Assembly: GCA_035266845.1 (NCBI GenBank)
Contig: DATFMP010000037.1
Span: forward strand, 1 to 64,000
Source: DATFMP01 sp035266845
GTDB taxonomy: Bacteria > SAR324 > JACQKK01
Length of the DNA stretch: 64,000 nucleotides
Direction of reading: 5' to 3'
Notes under the pieces: generated by a model
What the model was told of the DNA's origin: nothing
The model's input: the letters and a program-made list of their open reading frames with translations, nothing else
The model's database searches: none
Shown: positions 25,858-35,282 of the stretch, piece after piece
Position numbering within the stretch: position 1 is the stretch's first letter
Layout of the letters: each line of letters opens with the position of its first letter
Position numbers and translations under genes: made by a program

Positions 25858-25899
25858 CGAAGCCCGCGCCTCTCCCGGTGGGAGCGGCCGCGGGCTTCG
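25858..25899. terminator. Bidirectional terminator between convergent genes
   Basis: A perfect 11-bp stem, CGAAGCCCGCG with CGCGGGCTTCG, encloses a smaller CTCCC/GGGAG hairpin. It lies exactly between the class II aldolase gene and the opposing proX-like gene, so it can end transcripts from both sides. Confidence 0.65.
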
Positions 25900-25925
25900 A
25901 GCGCTGCAAAGACTGGGTCGGAACC

Positions 25926-26948
25926 CTACTTCGCGGCGGCGATCGCGGCCTTGATCCAGCCGTCGAACGTCTTCTGGTGGGCTTGGATCCAGGCGTCGGC
26001 GTGACGGCCGGCGGCCGCCCAACCACCCTCGCCCTTGTCCTGCATCTTCAGGTTCTCCGCACTCACATCCACCGCGGGAACCTGCATCACACTGAACAGC
26101 TTCGCGGCGGCCGGGTTCTTTTGCACCCAGGCTTTGTTGGCCACAATGTCCTGCTCATTAATGGCGAAGCCGTAGTTCTTGCCATTGGGCAGCTTGGTGT
26201 CGCGGTGCTCCGGGTTTGCCGAGTGCGGCACCTGCAGCCACGTCACGTCCTTGCCGGGCACCAGCACGCCGCTCACCCAGTAGGGAGTCCACGTGTAGTA
26301 GAGGATGGGCTTGCCGGCGCGGTAGCGCGCGATGGTATCGGCGATGATCGCGGAGTACTCACCCTGGTTGTGCGTGACGGTCTTGCGCAGATGGAAAGCG
26401 TCCATCTGGTACTCGATCACGCGCTCGCAGCCCCAGCCGGGCACGCAGCCCGCAAGATCCGCCTTGCCATTGCCATTAGCGTCGAAGAGCTTCGCAATCT
26501 TCGGATTCGTGAACTGGCCGATGTTGGTGATGTGGTACTTGTCGGCCGTCTTCTTGTCGATCAGATAGCCTTGGGCACAATTCGGAACGTAGGGGCCGAA
26601 GCGCGCGAGCTTCTTGGCACCGCCGGCTTTGTCGTAGAAGGCTTGGTGCAACGGGTTCCAATGGTCGGCCATGAAGGTCACGTCGCCGGCGGCGACGGCC
26701 AGATGCAGGGCCGGATACTTGGCGTTCTGGACATCCTTCACGTCGTAGCCCAGCCGCTCCAGCGCCTTGATGACGATCTGGGTCTGGAAGTTCTCACCGT
26801 CGACGTTGTCCTGCCCGGGCTGCACGGTAATGCCCTTGCCCGGCAGATCGGCGGCCAGGGTCGGCTTCGCGAGCGCGACGACCCCACCCACCAGGAACAA
26901 CACCAGGACTGCCCAACTCAACGAACGCAACTGCTTGAAAAATCGCAT
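25926..26948 (-). CDS. proX: Glycine betaine/proline ABC importer, substrate-binding protein
   Basis: The 340-residue periplasmic protein has a signal peptide of about 33 residues ending in ALA-type sites before AADLPGKG. Its ProX domain contains VQPGQDNVDGENFQTQIV, which is typical of the QAT choline/betaine family, and aromatic residues such as ADHWNPLHQ and YYTWTPYW that would cage a quaternary ammonium. It is the last gene of a minus-strand operon with the permease and ATPase upstream, and delivers an osmoprotectant to them. Confidence 0.92.
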   Translation of the reverse strand: MRFFKQLRSLSWAVLVLFLVGGVVALAKPTLAADLPGKGITVQPGQDNVDGENFQTQIVIKALERLGYDVKDVQNAKYPALHLAVAAGDVTFMADHWNPLHQAFYDKAGGAKKLARFGPYVPNCAQGYLIDKKTADKYHITNIGQFTNPKIAKLFDANGNGKADLAGCVPGWGCERVIEYQMDAFHLRKTVTHNQGEYSAIIADTIARYRAGKPILYYTWTPYWVSGVLVPGKDVTWLQVPHSANPEHRDTKLPNGKNYGFAINEQDIVANKAWVQKNPAAAKLFSVMQVPAVDVSAENLKMQDKGEGGWAAAGRHADAWIQAHQKTFDGWIKAAIAAAK

Positions 26949-26995
26949 CGTCTAATCCTCCTTCCTCCGATTGGAAAGCCGGAATGATCAGGGCT

Positions 26996-28096
26996 TCAGG
27001 CAACCTGCCGGGAGCCCTCGCCGGACGCCGGATTCGTCCGGACAAACAGGGAGCGCACGAGCCCCGCGGGCCCGCTCTCGTACCAGTGCCGCTTCAGGGC
27101 CGCGCGATCCTGGCGGCTGACGGCCTGGGTCATGCGATCGAGCACGATGGCCAGCAGCACGATGCCCACGCCACCCACGGTGGCCAGGCCCATGTCCAGC
27201 CGGCCGATGCCGCGCAGCACCATCTGTCCCAGGCCCCCCACTGCAATCATGGAGGCGATCACCACCATGGACAGCGCCAGCATCAGGGTCTGGTTCACAC
27301 CGGCCATGATGGTGGGCATGGCCAGCGGTATCTGCACACGGAACAGGAGCTGGCGCGGACTCGCGCCGAAGGCGTTGGCGGCCTCCACCAGGTCCGCCGG
27401 CACCTGCCGGATGCCGAGGTCGGTGAGCCGGATCAGGGGCGGCAGGGCGAAGATGATCGTGACCACCACGCCCGGCACGTTGCCGATGCCGAACAGCATC
27501 ACGATCGGCACCAGATACACGAACGCCGGCGTGGTCTGCATGGCGTCCAGCACAGGCCGCACCGTCATCTCCGCGCGGTCGCTGCGGGCCAGCCAGATGC
27601 CCGTGGGCAGGCCCAGGATGAGGCAGAACAGCACCGAGGTGAGCACCAGCGCCAGCGTGACCATGGCATCGGCCCATGCCCCGATGAGCCCCACCATGAC
27701 GAGCGAGAAGAGCGTGCCGATGGCGAGCCGCCGGCCGGCCACCTGCCACGCCAGCAGGGTGAACAGCGCGATCACCACCACCGCCGGCATGGCCCGCAGT
27801 CCTGCCTCCAGCGCAGTCAGGGTGGCATCCACGGGCAGGCGCACCGCCTGGAAGAACGGGCGGAAGTTGCTCACGACCCAGTTCAGCCCCTGCTCCACCC
27901 AGCTATCGAGCGGAATCTGCGCGTGCTGGAACGGGTGCAGCCAACTGAAGTGTTCGACCACAGGCTTCGACCCGGCCAGCCAGTTGGGCGCTGCGGCCCC
28001 GCCGCCAGCGCCGGGCGTGGCGGTTCCCCAGGGGTTGCCGCCCCCCGATTGCGCTTGGGCCAGCGCCCAGATGTGAGACCCGATCGTGTCAGACAT
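26996..28096 (-). CDS. proW: Glycine betaine/proline ABC importer, permease
   Basis: The 366-residue inner-membrane protein has a long hydrophilic N-terminus of about 90 residues, as in ProW, followed by about seven transmembrane helices. The cytoplasmic coupling loop [25 protein letters not shown] near 235-260 contacts the ATPase. [12 protein letters not shown] and [16 protein letters not shown] are clear helices. Its start overlaps the 3' end of the ATPase gene by eight bases, indicating translational coupling, and proX follows after 47 bases. Confidence 0.92.
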   Translation of the reverse strand: MSDTIGSHIWALAQAQSGGGNPWGTATPGAGGGAAAPNWLAGSKPVVEHFSWLHPFQHAQIPLDSWVEQGLNWVVSNFRPFFQAVRLPVDATLTALEAGLRAMPAVVVIALFTLLAWQVAGRRLAIGTLFSLVMVGLIGAWADAMVTLALVLTSVLFCLILGLPTGIWLARSDRAEMTVRPVLDAMQTTPAFVYLVPIVMLFGIGNVPGVVVTIIFALPPLIRLTDLGIRQVPADLVEAANAFGASPRQLLFRVQIPLAMPTIMAGVNQTLMLALSMVVIASMIAVGGLGQMVLRGIGRLDMGLATVGGVGIVLLAIVLDRMTQAVSRQDRAALKRHWYESGPAGLVRSLFVRTNPASGEGSRQVA

Positions 28097-29306
28097 TGTC
28101 GGACTCCGTTGTCTGGTCGAGGGCTTCGAGCAGCCGCGCCTTGGTCACGACGCCCAAGTAGCGCTCCTTCTCGTCGATCACAGGCACGCCGCAGGGGGCC
28201 TGCGCGACGATGCCGAACAGCTCGTTGAGCGGTGCATCGGAGCGCACGGTGGGCACTTCGCTCAGAAAGGCGTCGCGCAGGTGCGCCTCGCCCTTCTTGC
28301 TGGTGCGCAGCACCGCTTCCAGGCTGCCCACCGAGACGACGCCGTGGAACTCGCGGGTGGGGCCCACCACATAGCCGAATTCGCGGTCATCCTCGCCCAG
28401 GCGCTGTATCGCGGTGCGCAGACCCACCCCTACGCGTTCGATCACGATCGGTTGCAGCCGGCGCGCGACGTCCTTGGCCGTGAGCACCGTCCCCAGGTTT
28501 ACGCCGCGGAAGAACGAGCGCACGTAGTCGTCGGCCGGGTTGTTGAGAATCTCCTCCGGCGTGCCGACCTGCACCACCCGCCCGCCTTCCATGATGGCCA
28601 TGCGGTCCCCGATGCGCATGGCCTCGTCCAGGTCGTGCGAGATGAAGATGATCGTGCGCTGCTGATCGGCCTGCAGCTTGAGCAGCTCGTCCTGCATCTC
28701 CGCGCGGATCAGCGGATCCAGGGCGGAGAAGGCCTCGTCCATCAGCAGGACGGACGGATCGTTGGCCAGCGCCCGCGCCAGGCCCACCCGCTGCTGCATG
28801 CCGCCCGAGAGCTCGTCCGGGTAGCTGTTGGCCCAGGGCACCAGGCCCACCTGGTCCAGCGCATCGCGCGCCCGCGCGAATCGCGACTTGCGATCCACGC
28901 CGGCCAGCTCCAGGCCAAAGGCGACGTTTTCCACGATCTGCAGATGCGGCATGAGCGCGAAGGACTGGAACACCATGCTGATGTGCTTGCGCCGCAACTC
29001 CCGCAGCTCCGCGGCATTCGCCTGGGTGATGTCGTTGCCGTCCACGTAAACGTGACCGGACGTGGGCTCGATGAGGCGATTCAGCATCCGCACCAGGGTG
29101 GACTTGCCCGATCCCGACAGCCCCATCACCACGAAGATTTCCCCTTCGGCGACGGTGAAGCTCGCATCGACCACGCCCATGGTCTGGCCGGTCCTGGCAA
29201 AGATTTCGTCTTTGCTCAGACCATCCCGGTACAGCTTCAGCGCTTGATGTGGTTCGTCGCCGAACACCTTGAACAGGTGCTCAGCCTTCAGCTTGTCTCG
29301 TGTCAC
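28089..29306 (-). CDS. proV: Glycine betaine/proline ABC importer, ATPase with CBS domains
   Basis: The 405-residue ATPase energises osmolyte uptake. It shows the ProV-specific N-terminal arm ([19 protein letters not shown]), Walker A GLSGSGKS near 69, signature LSGGMQQR near 176, and Walker [13 protein letters not shown] near 196. Two CBS modules follow from about 290 to the end, which in this family sense ionic strength. The GTG at 29306, with GAGGG seven bases upstream, matches the ProV N-terminus; the frame runs 33 codons further upstream without similarity. It is first in the V-W-X operon. Confidence 0.92.
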   Translation of the reverse strand: MTRDKLKAEHLFKVFGDEPHQALKLYRDGLSKDEIFARTGQTMGVVDASFTVAEGEIFVVMGLSGSGKSTLVRMLNRLIEPTSGHVYVDGNDITQANAAELRELRRKHISMVFQSFALMPHLQIVENVAFGLELAGVDRKSRFARARDALDQVGLVPWANSYPDELSGGMQQRVGLARALANDPSVLLMDEAFSALDPLIRAEMQDELLKLQADQQRTIIFISHDLDEAMRIGDRMAIMEGGRVVQVGTPEEILNNPADDYVRSFFRGVNLGTVLTAKDVARRLQPIVIERVGVGLRTAIQRLGEDDREFGYVVGPTREFHGVVSVGSLEAVLRTSKKGEAHLRDAFLSEVPTVRSDAPLNELFGIVAQAPCGVPVIDEKERYLGVVTKARLLEALDQTTESDNV

Positions 29307-29571
29307 GTGCAAGCCCTCGAGTTTCGGTAGGTTCCTTAGGGCTATCACGAAAACGACGCGATGGCTCCCCCGAATTGGGAATAGTGCTCCCGATTTATGA
29401 GCCACGGAGGCCGATTGGCGCTGTACGTCGCGTTGTCAGCGGCTCTGCGGGCTTTTTGCAGACGTGGATATCACGAAGAATGGCGTGGTGGGCTGGCGCG
29501 CAGGACCCCCAGGGGAGCCGGCCGGGCCCAATTGGGGCAACTGGCTGGGGTGCTTCAGGCGGGGCGGGACG

Positions 29572-31044
29572 TCAGGCCACGCGGGGGGTCTGACCGTCGA
29601 CCAGCGCGTGGTAGATGGCGATGTAGGCCCGCGCCGAGTGCTCCCAGGCATGCACTTCGCGCATGCCGCGGCGCATCATCCGGCGCCAGCGCGGGCGATC
29701 CCGATACGCCTCCAGGGCGCCGGAAACGGCTCGCCAGAAAGCTTGCGGGGTGGGATCGCGGAAGGAGAAACCGGTTCCGCTCTCCGGATGATAGCGGGCA
29801 TCGATGATCGTATCGGCCAGTCCGCCCGTGTGGCGCACCACCGGCACGGTGCCGAACGCCAGGCTGTAGAGCTGGTTCAGCCCGCACGGCTCGAAGCGTG
29901 AGGGCATCAGGAAGATGTCCGCGCCCGCCGTGATGCGGTGGGCCAAGCCCTCCTCATAGCGCGTCAGTACGCGGCAGCGATCCGGGTGCCGCGCCTCCAA
30001 CTCGCGCAGCGAGGCCTGGTAGCCGGCGTTGCCTTCGCCCATCACCACCAGCAGCGCAGGGTGGCCCAGCAGGCGCTCGGCCACGGCCAGAATCAGGTCG
30101 ATGCCCTTCTGCTCCACCAGCCGCAGGATCACGGCCACCAGCGGCGTGGTCACGGCCGCGGCGGGCAGGCCCAGCTCCGCCAGCAGCCGCGCCTTGACCG
30201 TGTGCTTGCGGTCCAGCCGGGATTCGGAGAAGTGGGGAGCGATGTACGGGCTCGTGCGCGGACTCCACTCCGCGTCATCGATGCCGTTGATGACGCCGAA
30301 GAAGTGGTCGGCGCGGGTGCGCATCACGCCCTCCAGACCCAGCCCGTATTCGTACTGGGTCATCACTTCCTGGCGGTAGGTCTCGCTGACGGTCGTGATG
30401 GCGTCGCTGAACCACACCCCGGCCTTGAGGAAGTTCACCTTGTCGTAGAACTCCAGCGGACCGCCCGGGTAGTACCATTCCCGTGGCAGGCCCAGCTTGG
30501 GCAGCACGCTCGCGTCGTAAACGCCCTGGTGCCCAAAGTTGTGCACCGTCAGCACGACGGATGGCGCATGGGGCAGTTGCTTGAGCATCGGCGCGGCCAG
30601 CGCCGTGTGGTGCTCGTTCAGGTGCACCACCGTGTAGTTGCGCCCGCTGTGGGCCACCCAATCGGCGATGGCTTTGGCGAAGAGGATCGAGGCTTCAGGC
30701 TGCTGGGGGAAGTCCGCGGATTCCCCACCGGAGACGTAGGGTCCGTTGCGGGAGAGATAGCGAGGCTCGTCCACGAAGATCAGCTCGACACCATTGCCCG
30801 CATCCTGCGGCGTCAGCCACCGCACCGGCACGCCCGTGCCGTTGAGCGCCAGCGACGTCTCACGCACGGTCTGCATCGTGCGCAGCATCGGCGAGCGCTC
30901 CGGCAGCGTGCGATACCACGGCGTGATGATCGTGACGGCGACATCCTGGAGTGATAGCGCCTGGGGCAAGGCCTTGGCGACGTCACCCAGTCCGCCCACT
31001 TTGGAGAAAGGCGCGACCTCCATGGTGGCGAAAAGGATCCTCAT
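29572..31044 (-). CDS. glgA: Glycogen (starch) synthase
   Basis: This GT5 glycosyltransferase elongates alpha-1,4-glucan from ADP-glucose. The 490-residue product begins MRILFATMEVAPFSKVGGLGDV, containing the KVGGLGDV nucleotide-sugar motif at residues 14-21. It has HLNEHH and VLTVHNFGHQG in the first domain, then RLVEQKGIDL near 280 and the catalytic FEPCGLNQLYSLAFGTVP near 393-410. Length is typical. GGAG lies eight bases before the ATG. No other glycogen gene is adjacent, so the partners must be elsewhere. Confidence 0.93.
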   Translation of the reverse strand: MRILFATMEVAPFSKVGGLGDVAKALPQALSLQDVAVTIITPWYRTLPERSPMLRTMQTVRETSLALNGTGVPVRWLTPQDAGNGVELIFVDEPRYLSRNGPYVSGGESADFPQQPEASILFAKAIADWVAHSGRNYTVVHLNEHHTALAAPMLKQLPHAPSVVLTVHNFGHQGVYDASVLPKLGLPREWYYPGGPLEFYDKVNFLKAGVWFSDAITTVSETYRQEVMTQYEYGLGLEGVMRTRADHFFGVINGIDDAEWSPRTSPYIAPHFSESRLDRKHTVKARLLAELGLPAAAVTTPLVAVILRLVEQKGIDLILAVAERLLGHPALLVVMGEGNAGYQASLRELEARHPDRCRVLTRYEEGLAHRITAGADIFLMPSRFEPCGLNQLYSLAFGTVPVVRHTGGLADTIIDARYHPESGTGFSFRDPTPQAFWRAVSGALEAYRDRPRWRRMMRRGMREVHAWEHSARAYIAIYHALVDGQTPRVA

Positions 31045-31386
31045 GCGGGTCGCTCCGGTGCCTCCCACAGCATCCCACTCACCCACGTGACAAATACGTT
31101 TTGCGTCATTTTATCACGCCCATAATTCCACAGCATTCGAATTCAGCGTGGCATGGACCGCCGAACATGACCCCACCCAATTTCGGGAGGTAATTTCCCG
31201 GGAATGGCCAGAAATCCTTATTTCGGTAATGCAATATGGCACGTGAGGTCCCACTGCCCCGGAAAACTCCTGTGATGCTGACCGCCGTTGCGAAACGGTG
31301 CGGTCGCCCGACCTTCCCAATCCCAGCTGGAGGCGCTAACGTTCACTCGGCAGGACCGCTTTTTACGCTGCTGCGGAGAGGCCGTG
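31045..31386. other. Divergent intergenic region
   Basis: This gap separates glgA from the oppositely directed aminotransferase gene. The central 150 bases are AT-richer and should contain promoters for both genes. On the minus strand, TAAAAT in the complement of 31107-31116 is a possible -10 box for glgA, without a good -35. A near-palindromic stretch with repeated AATTTC lies around 31169-31195. No coding frame of interest is seen. Confidence 0.4.
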
Positions 31387-32304
31387 ATGGAAGAGTTCAC
31401 CTACTGGGTCGACGGGAAGTTCGTGCCGGCCAGCCAGGCCGTGGTGCCCATCAACAGCAGGGGCTACCGGCTGGGCGATGGCGTGTTCGATACGGAGCGC
31501 ACGTTCAACGGGCGCATCTTCCGGCTGGAGGCCCACCTGGAGCGCCTGGAACGCTCTCTGCGCTTCGTGCGTATCGATCCGGGCCTGACGATGCGCGAGC
31601 TGGCCGACCGGATCGAGGAGACCACGGACCGCAACCGCCCCCTGCTGGAGCGCTACGGCGACTTCTGGGTCACCGAGACCATCACACGCCAAGCGGACCA
31701 CAAGGGCTTCGTCTCCATCATCGTGGAGCCGCTGCCGTTTGAGCGCTACGCGGGCTTCCACGCCAAGGGCGTGCCGCTGGTGATTCCCTCGGTGCGTTCC
31801 AGCGCGCAGATCGGCATGGATCCCAAGCTCAAGGCGACCAGCCGCCTGAATATGGTGCTGGCCGATCTGGAGGGCAAGCAGATCAACCCCCACTCCATGA
31901 GCGTGCTGCTGGACGAGCACGGCAATCTGGCCGAGGTGCTCTACGGCAACCTGTTCGTCATGCGGGGCGGCCGGCTGCGCACGCCCACCTCCCGCGCGAT
32001 TCTGGAGGGCGTCACGCGCATGACCACCATGGAGCTGATTGCAGAGGAGGGCCTGCCCCTGGATGAGGCCGACCTGCAGCCGTACGACCTGTACACGGCG
32101 GACGAGGCCTTCTGCACCACCACCAGCTATTGCGTGCTGCCCATCGCCTCGCTCAATGGCCGGCCCATCGGCAGCAGCGTTCCCGGGCCCGCCACGCAGC
32201 GGCTCACCCAGGCCTGGAATCGCCTCGCCGGGCTGGACATCCCCGCACAGTTCGCCCGCTATGCTGCGCAGGCCCAACCCGTGCCGGTGCGCAGCGCCAC
32301 CTGA
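31387..32304 (+). CDS. Class IV PLP aminotransferase (branched-chain aminotransferase-like)
   Basis: The 305-residue enzyme belongs to fold type IV with BCAT and D-amino-acid aminotransferase. It shows GYRLGDGVFDTERTFNGRIFRLEAHLERL at about 26-54, the PLP lysine in LKATSRLN (Lys149), and EVLYGNLFVMRGG followed by LEGVTRMTTMELIAEEG in the C-terminal half. It would transfer an amino group between an amino acid and a 2-oxo acid. Specificity, whether branched-chain, D-amino acid or (R)-amine, cannot be read. ATG 31387 matches the family N-terminus; earlier starts add unconserved sequence. Confidence 0.88.
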   Translation: MEEFTYWVDGKFVPASQAVVPINSRGYRLGDGVFDTERTFNGRIFRLEAHLERLERSLRFVRIDPGLTMRELADRIEETTDRNRPLLERYGDFWVTETITRQADHKGFVSIIVEPLPFERYAGFHAKGVPLVIPSVRSSAQIGMDPKLKATSRLNMVLADLEGKQINPHSMSVLLDEHGNLAEVLYGNLFVMRGGRLRTPTSRAILEGVTRMTTMELIAEEGLPLDEADLQPYDLYTADEAFCTTTSYCVLPIASLNGRPIGSSVPGPATQRLTQAWNRLAGLDIPAQFARYAAQAQPVPVRSAT

Positions 32305-32360
32305 GGCCGCGGGCCGAGCAGCCGGCATACGCGGCTCCGCCGCCGCAAGGGAGTCCTTCC

Positions 32361-32804
32361 ATGCCCGATCCCGTCCTGGCCGATCCGCGTTACGAGCAGG
32401 TGGCCCGCGCTATGTTCGAGGGGCAGCCGTTCATGGCACATATCGGCGCGGAACTGGGCGCGGTGCGGCCCGGCTATGCGGAGATTCACCTGCCCTACAG
32501 CGAGGCCGTGACGCAGCACAACGGCTTCTTCCATGGCGGTGTGATCGCCACGCTGGCGGACAACTCCGGCGGCGCCGCGGGCTACACGCTGCTGCCGCCC
32601 GGCAAGGGCCTGCTGACGGTGGAGTTCAAGGTGAACATCCTGGCCCCGGGCCGCGGCGAGCGCCTGATTGCACGCGGCCGCGTGGTGCGGCCTGGCCGCA
32701 GCCTGTTCGTCAGCGCCTCGGAGGTGTACGCGGTGCGCGAAGGCCAGGAAACCCTCTGCGCCACCGAGTTGATGACCCTGATGGTCGTGGACAAGCCGGA
32801 TTAG
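32361..32804 (+). CDS. PaaI-family hotdog thioesterase
   Basis: The 147-residue protein is a single hotdog domain. HNGFFHGGVIATLADNSGGAAG at about 53-74 is the PaaI catalytic helix region with its Asn, Gly-Gly and Asp. TVEFKVNILAPGRGE and LCATELMTLMV follow as strands. Family members hydrolyse acyl- or phenylacetyl-CoA esters. AAGGGAG lies before the ATG. It sits 56 bases after the aminotransferase gene and may be co-transcribed with it, though no shared pathway is evident. Confidence 0.88.
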   Translation: MPDPVLADPRYEQVARAMFEGQPFMAHIGAELGAVRPGYAEIHLPYSEAVTQHNGFFHGGVIATLADNSGGAAGYTLLPPGKGLLTVEFKVNILAPGRGERLIARGRVVRPGRSLFVSASEVYAVREGQETLCATELMTLMVVDKPD

Positions 32805-32963
32805 CGGAGGCGCCGTTCCGGCTTGGCGGGAGCCGAGACAGCACAGCCGGTCCGGGCTATACTGGCGCAAACCGGGGCCGCGGCTCCGCCGCAGGCCTGC
32901 GGCGCCGCCCCCTCTGGAATCCCCATCCGGCGCACCCGTGCCGCGCGATCTTCTCCCGACGCC

Positions 32964-33722
32964 ATGAGCAGCCCCCGCCGTCCGGACCGACGCCTCCTCG
33001 TCTGGGGCGTCCTCTTCATCGTGCTGGCCGTGGCCGCCGTGGCGGCGCTGTACTGGCTGCTGCACGCGGGTCTCATCGTGTGGCTGGCGCGCACCAACCA
33101 GTGGCTCGCCGATACGGTGATCCGGCGCCTGGGATACTGGGGCGTCTTTGCGCTGATGTTCGTCGAGTCGAGCCTGATCCCATTTCCCTCCGAGATCATC
33201 GTGCCGCCTGCCGCGGACCTGGCGCGACGGCTGCCGGACTGGAGCGTGTGGGCCGTGATCGTCGTGGGTACGGCGGGGTCGCTGACCGGTGCGCTTTTTA
33301 ACTACTACTTGGCGTTGTACCTGGGTCGCCCCCTGCTGCTGCGCTTCATCGATCGGCTGGGCCGCTACGTGCGGCTCTCGCGCGAAGGCTACGATCGGGC
33401 GGAGGCCATGTTCCAGCGGCATGGGGCCATCTCCACCTTCACGGGCCGCCTGATCCCCGGCATCCGGCAGATTATCTCGCTGCCCGCGGGCCTCGCGCGC
33501 ATGAACCTGTTCTCGTTTTGCGCGCTGACCGTGCTGGGGGCCGGGCTCTGGGTGTCTTTGCTGGCGTGGCTGGGCTACTGGTTCGGCGCCAATGCAGAAG
33601 AGCTTTCGGCCGAGCTGAAGCGCTGGTCGCACTGGGTCGTCGTGGCGATGCTGCTGACGTTGGCGGTCTATGCCTGGCTGTATCTGCGGCGCCAGCGCCG
33701 CCTCGCTGCGCAACCGGAGTGA
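32964..33722 (+). CDS. DedA/SNARE-associated family membrane protein
   Basis: The 252-residue inner-membrane protein has an N-terminal helix at 10-32, then the DedA core. The core includes FVESSLIPFPSEIIVPPAADLAR near 66-88, a Gly-rich re-entrant GSLTGALFNYYLALYLGR near 101-118, and the conserved TFTGRLIPGIRQIISLPAGLARM near 155-177, whose Arg residues are essential in studied homologs. DedA proteins flip undecaprenyl phosphate or phospholipids and support membrane homeostasis. Acylphosphatase begins 14 bases after the stop. Confidence 0.9.
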   Translation: MSSPRRPDRRLLVWGVLFIVLAVAAVAALYWLLHAGLIVWLARTNQWLADTVIRRLGYWGVFALMFVESSLIPFPSEIIVPPAADLARRLPDWSVWAVIVVGTAGSLTGALFNYYLALYLGRPLLLRFIDRLGRYVRLSREGYDRAEAMFQRHGAISTFTGRLIPGIRQIISLPAGLARMNLFSFCALTVLGAGLWVSLLAWLGYWFGANAEELSAELKRWSHWVVVAMLLTLAVYAWLYLRRQRRLAAQPE

Positions 33723-33736
33723 CGGAGCCCGCCGCC

Positions 33737-34018
33737 ATGGCCGAACGGGTGCACATCCTGGTCACGGGCCGCGTGCAGGGCGTGGGCTATCGCCACTTCA
33801 CCCTGCAGCAGGCGCGCCGGCTGGGCATCACCGGCTGGGTGCGCAACCTGCCGGGTGGGGAGGTGGAGGTACTGGCGTCCCTGCCGCCGGGCACGCGGGA
33901 GCGGTTCCTGGCTGCGCTGCGCCGCGGTCCGCCGATGGCCGAGGTGGATGGCGTCGCGGTGACACCCGCCGCCCCACAGCAGGAACCGCCCCCCGCGATC
34001 TTCCGCGTCGTGCACTGA
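33737..34018 (+). CDS. Acylphosphatase
   Basis: This 93-residue enzyme hydrolyses acyl phosphates. The catalytic pair is present: Arg19 in the phosphate loop VQGVGYRHF and Asn37 in GWVRNLPGGEVEV. Length is typical. It sits 14 bases after the DedA gene and is likely in the same transcript. Confidence 0.93.
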   Translation: MAERVHILVTGRVQGVGYRHFTLQQARRLGITGWVRNLPGGEVEVLASLPPGTRERFLAALRRGPPMAEVDGVAVTPAAPQQEPPPAIFRVVH

Positions 34019-34177
34019 AACCGCGCCAGTCGAGCGTGCAGCGTGATTGGCCCGCTGCTGCACCTTTGGATCATACCGGCCACGCTCGATCCTTTCCCCA
34101 AGCGGGCCCGCGGCCCCACTACCCCGATAGAGTGCCGTTATGTGCAGGTCTCCGGGCTTTTTCCGCTGGACAAATCG

Positions 34178-34195
34178 ATTGACAAGTGAGTCAAT
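34178..34195. promoter_or_regulatory. Inverted repeat upstream of the HU region
   Basis: ATTGAC-AAGTGA-GTCAAT is a perfect 6-bp inverted repeat in an AT-rich stretch. It lies 14 bases before the possible leader ORF at 34209. It resembles an operator. A TTGACA inside it could serve as a -35, but no well-spaced -10 follows. Confidence 0.35.
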
Positions 34196-34208
34196 TCTAT
34201 AGGAGAGA

Positions 34209-34379
34209 ATGATGGGAGAGACGTTGCCGTACCAGGGGTCCGCAGGGCTTGCCGACCCCGAAACCGCGATCAGCGGGCATTATGCGCAATCCGGTTGCAG
34301 CAAACGCAGTAGAGCCGCCGCGTTCGAGTTCAAATTCGTCTTAGCGTTCAGCCCTTTACAGGAAAAGGAGATTCCATGA
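34209..34379 (+). CDS. Possible 56-residue leader ORF before HU
   Basis: A frame starts at tandem ATG codons (34209, 34212) after AGGAGA and runs without interruption to a TGA at 34377-34379 that overlaps the HU start codon as ATGA. This geometry would allow translational coupling. The product has no recognisable domain, signal or membrane segment, and its composition is not strongly coding-like. The region from 34019 to 34208 before it holds no gene. It may be a regulatory leader or chance. Confidence 0.25.
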   Translation: MMGETLPYQGSAGLADPETAISGHYAQSGCSKRSRAAAFEFKFVLAFSPLQEKEIP

Positions 34380-34654
34380 CTAAAGCCGAACTGATCGACA
34401 AGATTGCGAAGGACGCCAAGGTATCCAAAGCCGTCGCCGGCAACGCGCTGAGCAGCGTGATCGATGGTGTGAGCCGTGCGCTGTCCAAGGGCGATTCGGT
34501 GACGCTGGTGGGCTTCGGGACGTTCTCCGTGTCCAAGCGGGCCGCCCGTAAGGGTCGCAATCCTCAGACCGGCAGCGAGATTCGTATCGCCGCCGCGAAG
34601 GTGCCCCGCTTCCGCCCGGGGAAGAACCTGAAGGACATGGTCAACAAGAAGTAG
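34376..34654 (+). CDS. hupB: HU-family nucleoid DNA-binding protein
   Basis: The 92-residue protein binds and bends DNA without sequence preference as a dimer. The N-terminal helices [24 protein letters not shown] are followed by [14 protein letters not shown] near 41-54. The DNA-embracing arm contains [20 protein letters not shown] with the conserved Asn-Pro at the tip, then [12 protein letters not shown]. The arm sequence is HU-like, not IHF-like. AAAGGAG lies six bases before the ATG. A GC-rich hairpin follows within 40 bases of the stop. Confidence 0.93.
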   Translation: MTKAELIDKIAKDAKVSKAVAGNALSSVIDGVSRALSKGDSVTLVGFGTFSVSKRAARKGRNPQTGSEIRIAAAKVPRFRPGKNLKDMVNKK

Positions 34655-34771
34655 CACGAGCCGCGCCGCCCTCGCGTTCCGCGCGGGGGCGGCCGTTGGT
34701 CCCCGCCTCCAGGCGGGCTGTCCGCCCGCACCGCACGATTCTCGTCAGCAAGTGGTAGGTGACAAGCGCCA

Positions 34772-34792
34772 CCGTATCTGCTAAAGATACGG
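34772..34792. other. Hairpin in the dksA leader
   Basis: An 8-bp stem, CCGTATCT with AGATACGG, and a 5-base loop lie 42 bases before the ATG of dksA. There is no T run. Its presence suggests that this stretch is untranslated leader and favours the later dksA start. Confidence 0.4.
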
Positions 34793-34833
34793 GATTAGGG
34801 TTTCGATTGCGTTCAGGGCAACCAACCGCTGCA

Positions 34834-35205
34834 ATGAACTTGAATCAGCAACAGATCGAGATCATCCGCGCCAAGCTGCACGACATGCTGGCGGAGTTGG
34901 AGACCGAGGTCTCCACGACGATCGATGGGATGCGCAAAGGCTCTGGAGCCTTTCCCGACCCCACTGACCGCGCCACCATGGAGTCCGACCGCAACTTGAC
35001 GCTGCGCATCCGCGATCGCGAGCGCAAGCTTCGCAACAAGATCGAGGAGGCGTTGGCGCGCCTGGATGAGGGCACCTTCGGCATCTGCGAAGTGTGCGAG
35101 GGTGACATCGGGTACAAGCGCCTGGAGGCGCGCCCGGTGACGACGCTCTGCATCAACTGCAAGTCGGAGCAGGAGCTGGACGAGGAGAAGCACCAGAGCG
35201 GCTGA
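34834..35205 (+). CDS. dksA: DksA/TraR-family RNA polymerase-binding factor
   Basis: The 123-residue protein binds the RNA polymerase secondary channel and, with ppGpp, adjusts rRNA and amino-acid promoters. A long coiled coil spans about 10-85. At its tip is DPTDRAT, matching the DxxDxA motif of E. coli DksA. A four-Cys zinc finger, CEVCEG...LCINCK, closes the chain. I start at ATG 34834, aligned with an internal Met of E. coli DksA. An upstream in-frame GTG at 34759 would add 25 residues, but a hairpin lies between. Confidence 0.9.
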   Translation: MNLNQQQIEIIRAKLHDMLAELETEVSTTIDGMRKGSGAFPDPTDRATMESDRNLTLRIRDRERKLRNKIEEALARLDEGTFGICEVCEGDIGYKRLEARPVTTLCINCKSEQELDEEKHQSG

Positions 35206-35282
35206 TCCGGTGCGCAGGCCCGCCCTTCCCGCCCGCCCATCCGGCGGCCCACCCGATTCCGCGACCGCCGCGGCGCCCCGCC

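Noticed and set aside
34655..34833. A classical intrinsic terminator after HU
   Set aside because: GC-rich hairpins exist, but no T run follows them, and the hairpin at 34772 also lacks one.
34759..34833. GTG 34759 as the dksA start
   Set aside because: It has no good ribosome site and the added 25 codons contain an 8-bp hairpin; it remains possible but is less likely than ATG 34834.
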